Of a stretch of 64,000 bases of DNA, positions 33,005-42,012 are shown in pieces; within the stretch, counting starts at the first letter, position 1; every line of letters begins with the position of its first letter. The notes beneath the pieces were generated by a model. It was not told where the DNA came from. It made no database searches and worked only from the letters and a program-made list of their open reading frames with translations. The stretch is taken from positions 1 to 64,000 of the forward strand of contig CAZUCE010000014.1 in NCBI GenBank assembly GCA_964619265.1. The letters run 5' to 3'. Source of the DNA: CAZUCE01 sp964619265 (GTDB lineage: Bacteria > Planctomycetota > UBA1135 > GCA-002686595). Position numbers and translations under genes: made by a program.

Positions 33005-34648
33005 CTACTGAATGTAAAGGCCTCGAACCGTGTTGCCATTTAGCACTGTTAAGGTCGTTACCTCGAAATAGGCAGTTGTTGTAAAGAACGTTGATCCAAC
33101 CAACCCAGGGTTGTTGGGGATGGGGATCGATGTGGTTGCAGTCGCCGTACCACCAACCCCCGCGGGCATCTGCAATGCAGCGACTAGGAACGTGATTGGA
33201 GCAGTGGGGTCGAGTAGCAACCCTGAGCAACCGGTGAATTCCGATGGTGGGGTTATGTCTACAAGTACAAAGCCGAGAGAGTTGCTTGGGCCAATCAGGC
33301 GGACTTCTTCGTTCGTGCCCAAAGTCAGGAGATTTCCTCCTGGGAAATAAAAGTCGGCATCAAACTGCTCGTCAAGTCCAATGTCTGGGAGGCCGGCACA
33401 CGATGCCGAGCGGTCATCACCATCGCGGTCTACGCTGGTTAGGCTCGTCATAGGGACAGTTCCGGCGTCAAGGCATGGGCTACCTGGGAGGAGATGGAAG
33501 TCATTCTCAAACGCGTTAACCCACATCGGGTCCCCTGTTATTGAATTCGTAGCGATGGCGAGTACATTGGCATCTTGAGCTATGCAGTTCTCGATGTCGT
33601 AAAAAAGCATGTTTGCATCCGGAAGGTCTGCTCCATTGCCAAAGAAAGCGGTGTTGTGGATGGCGAAAGACGATGGGTTCGCTTCCTCGCAAATGCCGCC
33701 TCCTAGGACAAGGGCGCCCATGGGCCCGAATGCATTGATGCCGCAAGATCTTATTACGCAATGATCGATAATCGTCGCGCTGGGGATTGGGCTATTGATG
33801 GAGGTTCGGATCGCGTCTCTCTTTCTGAAGAAGGAGGTGTTTGCGGATCGGAGGGCGATGCTGCTGGTGGATGTTGTATCCAGCAGGATTCCTGTGCCGC
33901 TACTTGCGTTCACTGCGGTAGGGGCAGGATTGTATCTTGAGTTCTCAATGGTTGCGGAAATGAACCCTCCCTGGTTGGCTATAACTTCCAATCCGATCTG
34001 TAAGTCGCGGGAGGTGTGAGCCTTCACAGTGACTTCCAAGATGCCTCCCGCTGCGACGGTGCGGATGCCGCTCCCGATGCCTGTGGGGGCAAACCCACCG
34101 CCGCCGCTATTCTCGGTTGTAAGGCGCTCGAGTGTTGCTTCAGAGGAAGGTCCTAAGCCGCGGACTCGGATCCCCGTTTGAACGCCTGTGGTCGAGAAAT
34201 TGCGAAGCTCAACGTAACTTTGCGGGGCGGAGAGGTCGCATTGGATCGTTGGGACAGCGAGTGAAGGGGGAGAACTGTTGAGGAACAGCACACCAGTTGG
34301 CGAGGTTCCCTCCACGACAGAATTCTCGCGTAAGTTGATGGGAAACACCTCCCCGTTGGTCGATTCACTATAGGTTCCAGGTGATAGTCTAAAAACAAGG
34401 CCTGTCGTGGGAGCGACGGTTTGTTGGGCGAAGTTTAGAGCGAAGGTGAGAGTGCTGTATTCACCGTTGAGGTTGCCGCCGGGGATGTCAGCTCCCCCCG
34501 CGGGATTGACCAGGAAAGTCACGGGCGGAGCCTGGGCATGGGCGATGCTCGCCCACAAGGCTAGTGATGGCAGAATCAGAAGAGGGCCAAGCTTGCCATT
34601 GAAGGGACTTATCAGGGACTTTCTAGCTAGCGACTTTCTGGCTATCAT
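33005..34648 (-). CDS. Secreted right-handed beta-helix protein
   Basis: 547 residues with an N-terminal signal peptide (LILPSLALWASIAHAQA). An opening block VNPAGGADIPGG followed by YSTLTFALN and LSPGTYSE is typical of DUF1565/parallel beta-helix proteins. Repeated short Asn/Gly-rich coils follow to about residue 370, then GDPMWVNAFENDFHLLPGSP and CLDAGT, which end such helices. The last ~100 residues form a separate beta-rich domain that may be a sorting or adhesion module. ATG 34648 gives the signal directly; the frame is open up to 34768. Codon use is less GC-rich than the core genes. Likely a surface or secreted carbohydrate-binding protein; catalytic activity not shown. Confidence 0.75.
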   Translation of the reverse strand: MIARKSLARKSLISPFNGKLGPLLILPSLALWASIAHAQAPPVTFLVNPAGGADIPGGNLNGEYSTLTFALNFAQQTVAPTTGLVFRLSPGTYSESTNGEVFPINLRENSVVEGTSPTGVLFLNSSPPSLAVPTIQCDLSAPQSYVELRNFSTTGVQTGIRVRGLGPSSEATLERLTTENSGGGGFAPTGIGSGIRTVAAGGILEVTVKAHTSRDLQIGLEVIANQGGFISATIENSRYNPAPTAVNASSGTGILLDTTSTSSIALRSANTSFFRKRDAIRTSINSPIPSATIIDHCVIRSCGINAFGPMGALVLGGGICEEANPSSFAIHNTAFFGNGADLPDANMLFYDIENCIAQDANVLAIATNSITGDPMWVNAFENDFHLLPGSPCLDAGTVPMTSLTSVDRDGDDRSASCAGLPDIGLDEQFDADFYFPGGNLLTLGTNEEVRLIGPSNSLGFVLVDITPPSEFTGCSGLLLDPTAPITFLVAALQMPAGVGGTATATTSIPIPNNPGLVGSTFFTTTAYFEVTTLTVLNGNTVRGLYIQ

Positions 34649-34701
34649 GGCTGGGTTGCTTCTTTCAGCTTTGCGAGGAATGTGGGTGAAGCTGATAATT
34701 G

Positions 34702-34751
34702 CTCGAGCTGACTCTGTAAAACGCCTCTCGAGCTGGCTCTGTAAAACGCCT
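34702..34751. repeat. Two tandem 25-bp repeats
   Basis: Unit begins CTCGAGCTG and ends CTCTGTAAAACGCCT; the copies at 34702-34726 and 34727-34751 differ at one base. They lie 54-103 bp upstream of the beta-helix start, where regulator-binding sites would be expected. Confidence 0.85.
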
Positions 34752-34863
34752 GAGGTGGCGGTGCTCAAGGCAGGGCTCTTGTTTTATCAGGGGGGAGCGC
34801 TCAAGTCTTATAAATGTGGCATCGGTGCGTCGCTCGGGGCTTGGCCCATTCCCAGGCTGTGAA

Positions 34864-34936
34864 TCCCGAAAACCCCGTAACGGTGCCGTGAGTGCGATTC
34901 GTGCGGGCGCACCCTACCTGGGAGAGAGGGCCGGCT
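34864..34936 (+). repeat. Direct repeat copy B (73 bp)
   Basis: Ungapped partner of 30835-30907, same orientation. It lies 35 bp before the decayed integrase gene, so it may be part of the leader of that element. Confidence 0.65.
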
Positions 34937-34971
34937 CAGATCTAGCGAGCCAGCGGTCCGATTCTCGCTGG

Positions 34972-35562
34972 ATGCTGCTACTTGCTGCTCTGACGACTGT
35001 CTGCCGTATTCGAGCCGACCTACTCGCGGGGAACATCGAGCTTTGTCATCAGGGCGCTGCCCTGCGCCGCTCGATTGCCCGGCCTCTGCTGACGCAGTGG
35101 GACTGTTTGCCCCGGGTATTCCCTGGCAGGCTGTGGCCAACGTGGCGCGAATGCCCGCAGGTTGCGAAACCGGCGACCGCGGTCGCATGGCACCGAAGCG
35201 GCTGACGATTGGTCTGGACCTTCTACTCGCGCAAAAAGGGTCGGCGTCCTCCGACTCCGTTGGAGGTGCGAGAGCAAAGTTCGCGACGATCACGCGAAAA
35301 CCGACTGTGGGGGTCACCGCACGTTTAGGCCGAGCTCGCCAGACTCGGCTTTCACGTGGTCAAGGCGACCGTCGAGAATTACATGGTCAGGCGAGCTGGG
35401 CCGCCGTCACCGGATTGAGCAGAATTCAATCGACTCCAGGCCGATGGGAGGGCGGCTTGTGACTAATTCCAGATCCCGGCCGCTACGACTTTTCGTTGCT
35501 TGACCGGATTCGTGCTGATGCAGCTCGGCCGGCGCCGAACCCTGTCGGTTGATGAGGCGTGA
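34972..35562 (+). pseudogene. Decayed rve-type integrase/transposase
   Basis: A single reading frame of 196 codons matches integrase-core transposases throughout: GRLWPTWRECPQVAKPATAV then AWHR, YSRKKGRRPPTPLEVRE, SRENRLWGSPHV, AELARLGFHVVKATVENYMV, AACD and FQIPAATTFRCLTGFVLMQL then GRRR. Four in-frame stops interrupt it (TGA 35203, TAG 35326, TGA 35416, TAA 35464) and a fifth ends it (TGA 35560). No frameshift is needed. The second half of the catalytic domain is missing. It is therefore a truncated, inactive copy. Confidence 0.85.
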
Positions 35563-35598
35563 ATCGAGCCGCGGCGCGGGCGGCTGCCCTCCTGGAAC

Positions 35599-37794
35599 TC
35601 AGTGAACGAACAGGAGTTCGCGGTACTTGGGTAGTGGCCAAAGGTTGTCGGGGACCAGGATCTCGAGTCGGTCTGAGATTTGCCTGAGTTGGTCCATGAC
35701 GGGGACCACGGCGTCCCGGCCGTGGCGAGCGGCGGACTTGGCGTCCTCGCCGAAACTCTCGAATTGGTCGAGGGCTTGATCGAGTTGGTCGATCGACGCC
35801 TGGAGGCGGGTGGCAGCTCCGACGACTTCCTGCAGGAGCGCCTGTTGGGAGCTGAGATCGAGGGAGGCGTTGACCGCTGTGGTGCTCGCTAGGCCTTCGG
35901 CCAGGTTGTTTTGAAACGCCAGTGCAGCAGGCAGCACGAGGGTACGGGCCAGACCGGTCAGCGTGGCTCCCTCGACGGCCAGGCGGTGGGCGTAGGTCAT
36001 GTGCATGACGTGCGACCGGGATTCGACTTCGCGGGCGGACAGGACGCCTTGGCGTTCGAACAGCCCGCGGTTTTCGGCCGAGTCGAAACGCTCGAGGCCC
36101 GAAGGGGTGTCCGGGAGGTTCAGGAGTCCGCGCCGCTCGGCTTCCGCGCGCCACTCGTCCGAGTAGTTGTCGCCGCTGAATAGGATGCGCTGGTGCTCCT
36201 TGAAGGTCTCGCGGACCACCTCTTCGATCGCCCCGTCCCGGTTTCCGGCCGCTTCAATCCGCTCCGAGATGTGCTTCAGCGCGTCGGCCACGATGGTGTT
36301 GATCACCATGGCCGGGAAGGCGACCGATTGACTTGAGCCGACCGCTCGGAACTCGAACTTGTTGCCGGTGAACGCGAACGGACTGGTGCGGTTCCGATCG
36401 GAAGTGTGGATCGGTAGCGGCGGAAGCGCCGTGACGCCCAAGCGCAGGTCTTCTGTGCGGGGAGCTTCCGAGGAAGCCGAGCCGATCAGCGTCTCGACCA
36501 CGTGCTGGAGCTCGTCCCCGAGGTAAACCGAGAGGATGGCCGGAGGCGCCTCGTTGGCTCCGAGTCGGTGATCGTTGCCGGCGTGGGCGATCGAGGCCCG
36601 CAGGAGGTCCTGGTGGAGGTCGACGGCGCGAACGACCCCAGCGAGGATCGCCAGGAAACGCTGGTTCTCGAGGGCCGTTGAGCCGGGGCTGAGCAGGTTG
36701 TCCCCATCGTCGGTGGCGATGGCCCAGTTGACGTGCTTGCCGCTGCCATTGACGCCCGCGAAGGGCTTCTCGTGCATGAGAGCCACCAGGCCATGGCGGT
36801 CCGCAACCGAGCCGATGGTCTCCATGGTCAGCACGTTGTGGTCGGCGGCGACCGAGGCCGATTCGAACACCGGCGCCAGTTCGAACTGGTGGGGCGCGAC
36901 CTCGCCGTGGCGGGTTTTGGCCGGCACGCCGAGGGTCCACAGCTCGTGTTCAAGATCCATCATGAAGTCGAGGATCCGGCCCGGGGTCAGGCTGAAGTAG
37001 TGGTCTTCCAGCTCCTGACCCTTGGAGGGCTTGGCTCCGAGCAGCGTGCGGCCGCAGCTGACCAAGTCGGGACGCAGCGCATGAAGCTTGCGGTCGACCA
37101 GGAAGTACTCCTGCTCCGGGCCGATGGTCGCGGTGACCTGACGGACGTCCTTGTGCCCGAGCAGTTCGAGCAGCCGGCGAGCTTCCCGGTCGATGGCCTC
37201 GCAGGAGCGCAGCAGCGGCGTTTTGGTGTCGAGGGCCTCGCCGGTCCACGAGGCGAACACGGTGGGGATGGTCAGCGTCGAGCCGTACTTCGTTACGCGC
37301 AAGAACGCCGGGGAGGTCGGATCCCAACCGGTGTAGCCGCGCGCCTCGAAGGTGTTGCGCAGGCCTCCGGAGGGCAGCGAGCTGGCGTCGGGCTCGCCCA
37401 GGATCAGCTCCTTGCCGGAAAATTCCTGGATCGCCCCACCCTCGAGGGTTGGCGTCAAAAACGCATCGTGCTTTTCAGCCGCCAAGCCGGTCATCGGCTG
37501 GAACCAGTGCGTGTAGTGGGTGGCTCCATGCTCGATGGCCCAGTCCTTCATCGCGTTGGCGACCGCGTCGCCAACGGTCGGATCCAGCTCGACGCCCCCC
37601 TCGAGGGTGCGTCGCAGGGCCTGATAGACCTGCTTGGGCAGGCGTTGGCGCTGGACAGCGTCGTTGAACACGTTGGCGCCGAAGATCTCGCCAACGTGCG
37701 GAACCGGGCGACGTTCCGCGTCCCGCAGGCCGGGTCGGGACGCAGATTCCGAGAGGATGGAGAGGAGAGCTTGGTGCCGCGGAAGGAGTGACAT
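35599..37794 (-). CDS. glnN: Glutamine synthetase type III
   Basis: 731 residues, the normal size of GS III and much longer than GS I. It makes glutamine from glutamate, ammonia and ATP. Family blocks are FGANVFND near the N-terminus, the Glu-containing ATIGPEQEYFLVDR, KTRHGEVAPHQFELAP, the NGSGKHVNWAI block that binds substrate, AGNDHRLGANEAPPAI, and the FTGNKFEFRAVGSSQS block with the active-site Arg. Divergent from thiC across 437 bp. No GlnB/GlnK or NtrC gene is nearby, so regulation cannot be read from context. Confidence 0.95.
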   Translation of the reverse strand: MSLLPRHQALLSILSESASRPGLRDAERRPVPHVGEIFGANVFNDAVQRQRLPKQVYQALRRTLEGGVELDPTVGDAVANAMKDWAIEHGATHYTHWFQPMTGLAAEKHDAFLTPTLEGGAIQEFSGKELILGEPDASSLPSGGLRNTFEARGYTGWDPTSPAFLRVTKYGSTLTIPTVFASWTGEALDTKTPLLRSCEAIDREARRLLELLGHKDVRQVTATIGPEQEYFLVDRKLHALRPDLVSCGRTLLGAKPSKGQELEDHYFSLTPGRILDFMMDLEHELWTLGVPAKTRHGEVAPHQFELAPVFESASVAADHNVLTMETIGSVADRHGLVALMHEKPFAGVNGSGKHVNWAIATDDGDNLLSPGSTALENQRFLAILAGVVRAVDLHQDLLRASIAHAGNDHRLGANEAPPAILSVYLGDELQHVVETLIGSASSEAPRTEDLRLGVTALPPLPIHTSDRNRTSPFAFTGNKFEFRAVGSSQSVAFPAMVINTIVADALKHISERIEAAGNRDGAIEEVVRETFKEHQRILFSGDNYSDEWRAEAERRGLLNLPDTPSGLERFDSAENRGLFERQGVLSAREVESRSHVMHMTYAHRLAVEGATLTGLARTLVLPAALAFQNNLAEGLASTTAVNASLDLSSQQALLQEVVGAATRLQASIDQLDQALDQFESFGEDAKSAARHGRDAVVPVMDQLRQISDRLEILVPDNLWPLPKYRELLFVH

Positions 37795-38231
37795 GGGCGG
37801 GGGGGGACCCGATCGCTAGGGGTGATTTTTGGGCGGCTCGCCAGTTGAGAGCGCGTCCGCTGGCGCCAAGAGTACGGACCTCAGGACACTCGGCCCAGGG
37901 CCCTGGCGACGTAAGATGCCAGGCTGTGACGTCACCTGCCGTGACCCGCTGGCTGCGCGCCTGCGGGCCGGGTCGCTGGGGGAGCCCCCGGACCCGCCGT
38001 TCCGGACCCCATGCGCCGGACCCTGAGCGGCAGCCCCCCCCAAGAGCAGCCACCTCAAGAGCAGCCACCCAAAAAGGACGGCCCAACCAATCCGCCCGCA
38101 TTTCCCGGCCCTATACCGAGGGCCCTCTATCCTCCCCGAGGCTTCCAAAACCTGGCGACCTGGCGTGGCCCCCTCGGGGTCCGCCTGACTCGCGCTGCGC
38201 GCCGAACCTCCCGATACGGACAATCCGACCG
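37795..38231. promoter_or_regulatory. Divergent intergenic region glnN / thiC
   Basis: Non-coding 437 bp that should hold both promoters. It contains a perfect 10-bp palindrome GTGACGTCAC (37926-37935) and a tandem CAAGAGCAGCCACC pair (about 38041-38069). A TPP riboswitch, common before thiC, was looked for and not found: only a weak GGGGTG-like start is present and the CTGAGA and ACCTGAT cores are missing. Confidence 0.5.
37926..37935. promoter_or_regulatory. Perfect 10-bp palindrome, possible operator
   Basis: GTGACGTCAC in the glnN/thiC intergenic region, about 130 bp from the glnN start and about 300 bp from thiC. Similar palindromes bind Crp/Fnr- or MarR-like regulators, but nothing identifies the protein. 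Confidence 0.25.
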
Positions 38232-39851
<1,620 letters not shown>

Positions 39852-39861
39852 TCCGCGGCTG

Positions 39862-42012
39862 TCAAAAAGCCATGCCGACCGAAAAGTGCCCGACGAATTC
39901 CGATTCGCCGGGCCTTCGGTCAGGATTGAAGCCTAGGTCGAGCCGAATGGGCCCGACCGGCAAGAGGTAGCGCAGACCGACCCCCGGGCCGCCGCGCAGG
40001 CCGCTTAGTTCGAGCACGTCCCGGTGATCGGCGCGCACGCTGCCGAGGTCGTAGAACACGGCCCCATGGAGGCGACCGATCAAGGGCTGGCGGAGTTCGA
40101 TGCTCGCAATTTGGAGCGCGCGACCACCGATCGGTTCACCTTGGCCGTCCCGGGGGCCCAGGTCGTCCTGGGAAAACGCGCGAACCGTGTGCGCGCCACC
40201 GTTGAAGAACCGCTCGGTGATGGGGATCTCCTGGGTGCCGGCCAGGGGCACGATCAGCCCGCCCTGGATCGTGGCGCCGAGCACCGTGCCCTCACTCAGG
40301 CCGTCGAGGGGCCAGAAGGCCGAGAAGCTCAGGGTGGGGCGCAGGAAATCGATCTCCGAGCCGAGGGCCGAGCTGGCCCACTCCAGGCCAAAGCGGGCCT
40401 GGACTCCGCGGTTCGGCGTGAAGAGCCGATCGCGGGTGTCGTAGCTGGGTGCGATCGTGAGCGAGGCGACATCCACGCCGTCGAGTGCGGCGGCCAGAGT
40501 CGGGTCGAAGGCTGGATCGACCGAGACGTCAAACACTCTGGTCTGGCCGATCATGTACTCGAGAGCGAGCTGGAAGGTCCGCGTGCGCGCGAAGGTGCCG
40601 GACAGCTCGAAGGCCGATTCCTGGCGCGTGAACGAAGGCCGCTCGCGCTGCTCAAACGAGACGGAAGCGTCCCCCAGAATGTTCGTGCCGAACAAGGCAG
40701 GGTCGGACAGGCCAAGCTCTGCACCGAGGGCGCGTTGGGCGAGCAAGCCTTCGAGCCGCAGCCCGCGCCCGGTCCCGAACAGATTGCGCTCGCGATACCC
40801 AGCGCGCAGGCGAGCGAGTTCGAAGGCGCCGTAGCCGGGTTCGACGAACAGCTCGCGGGAGGGGGCTTCGTCGAGTTGGACGACCAAATCCCGAAGCACC
40901 GGCACACCGGGTTCGGCCTCGGAGCTTGAACCGGCCTGCTCGCTGCCGGACATCGGGGCCAGGTCCACCTGGACCGACCGGTACAGCCCGGTTCGGTACA
41001 GCTTGGCGAATCCACTGCGCAGGGCCTGCTCGTTGTACAAATCGCCAGGTCCGATCCCGAGTCGCTCCAACACGAAGCTTCTGCGGCTGCGCGCGTCTTT
41101 CGGAGTGTGGATTTCTCCGATGCGCACGAGAGGCCCCGGCAAGATCCGGGCGCGCAGGGTCACCGCTCCGGTTTCAGCATCGAGCTTCCGGGGTGCTACG
41201 ACGGTGGCCTCTGGAAAACCCCGGTTCGCGTAGGCTTCGAGCAATTGGCCGCGCACGCGGGTCGCTAGGCGGGTCGTGAAAGGTTCCCCGATCAGGTCGC
41301 GCACGCTTGCTTCGAGCTCTGGGATCGGAACCGCGTCCTCGTCTTCGGGGTTGAGATCGAACTCGACCGCGCTCAGCCGCTGGGCGGTCCCTTCGTGCAG
41401 CTCAAGCGAGAGCCTGACCGCGGAGCCGTCCGCCTCGCGAAACAGCCAGGGTTCCTGAATCGTGAGATCCGGATAGCCTGCAGCCGCATAGCGATCTTCC
41501 AATTGCCGGCGCCCCTCGGCGAACGCGCCCGGAGCATAAAACGTCGCTGGTTGCTGCTCCCACGTGCCCGTCTGGAACTCAAACAGGGAACGCAAATCGC
41601 GCACGTCGAACACGCTGGCGCCTCGAATTTCAAAACTCTGAAGCACGGCCCGCGGACCTTCTTGGACACGAAATTCAATCCGCCCGCCGGTGCCTTCGGG
41701 CGTCCAGGAGGCCTCCGCGCGAGCCCCAAGAAAGCCCAGTTCACGCAGGTATGCCTCGAGTTGGTAGGCGGCATCGTCCAAGTAGGCGGGGCGATACCCG
41801 GAGGCTTCGAAATCGTCGAGGACGGTGTCGAGTGCCCGTTCGAGTTCGCGGGGCTCGACGCTGTTTGAGCCGACGAAAATCAGCGCCAGGGGTTGCTCTT
41901 CGTCCGGCAGGGACTCGGGCGAATCGACGAGGCGGCTGGCCCCGCGGCAAGAATCCAGGCTGGCGACCAGAACAGCTCCGACCAGCACAGCCGGCCAGCG
42001 ACCCAGGCTCAT
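39862..42012 (-). CDS. tamA: BamA/TamA-family outer membrane protein
   Basis: 716 residues. After the signal region come at least three POTRA-like domains (~residues 45-380; short beta-alpha-alpha-beta units such as VGSNSVEPRELERALD and IRGASVFDVRDLRSLF) and then a C-terminal Omp85 beta-barrel (~400-716) with a VRAF lid motif in TVRAFSQDDLGP. The ATG overlaps the tamB stop by 4 bp (ATGA), the classic TamB-TamA partnership that helps insert outer-membrane proteins or move phospholipids to the outer membrane. The N-terminus (VASLDSC) could be a poor lipobox, which would be unusual for a barrel protein. The symbol rests on the pairing with tamB. Confidence 0.85.
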   Translation of the reverse strand: MSLGRWPAVLVGAVLVASLDSCRGASRLVDSPESLPDEEQPLALIFVGSNSVEPRELERALDTVLDDFEASGYRPAYLDDAAYQLEAYLRELGFLGARAEASWTPEGTGGRIEFRVQEGPRAVLQSFEIRGASVFDVRDLRSLFEFQTGTWEQQPATFYAPGAFAEGRRQLEDRYAAAGYPDLTIQEPWLFREADGSAVRLSLELHEGTAQRLSAVEFDLNPEDEDAVPIPELEASVRDLIGEPFTTRLATRVRGQLLEAYANRGFPEATVVAPRKLDAETGAVTLRARILPGPLVRIGEIHTPKDARSRRSFVLERLGIGPGDLYNEQALRSGFAKLYRTGLYRSVQVDLAPMSGSEQAGSSSEAEPGVPVLRDLVVQLDEAPSRELFVEPGYGAFELARLRAGYRERNLFGTGRGLRLEGLLAQRALGAELGLSDPALFGTNILGDASVSFEQRERPSFTRQESAFELSGTFARTRTFQLALEYMIGQTRVFDVSVDPAFDPTLAAALDGVDVASLTIAPSYDTRDRLFTPNRGVQARFGLEWASSALGSEIDFLRPTLSFSAFWPLDGLSEGTVLGATIQGGLIVPLAGTQEIPITERFFNGGAHTVRAFSQDDLGPRDGQGEPIGGRALQIASIELRQPLIGRLHGAVFYDLGSVRADHRDVLELSGLRGGPGVGLRYLLPVGPIRLDLGFNPDRRPGESEFVGHFSVGMAF

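Larger units (their letters stand above)
34649..34971. other. Upstream region of the beta-helix gene
   Basis: Non-coding. Contains a 25-bp tandem duplication (34702-34751), the direct repeat copy B (34864-34936) and, at its right end, the start of the decayed integrase. Confidence 0.55.

Noticed and set aside
34972..35562. Stop-codon reassignment (TGA as Trp) in the integrase frame
   Set aside because: TAG and TAA also interrupt the frame, and TGA ends many intact genes in the window, including those in ATGA and GTGA overlaps.
37816..37920. Possible TPP riboswitch before thiC
   Set aside because: A TAGGGGTG start and a TTGAGAG segment are faintly similar, but the conserved CTGAGA, ACCTGAT and CCAGCGTAGGG parts are absent and the region lies closer to the divergent glnN start.
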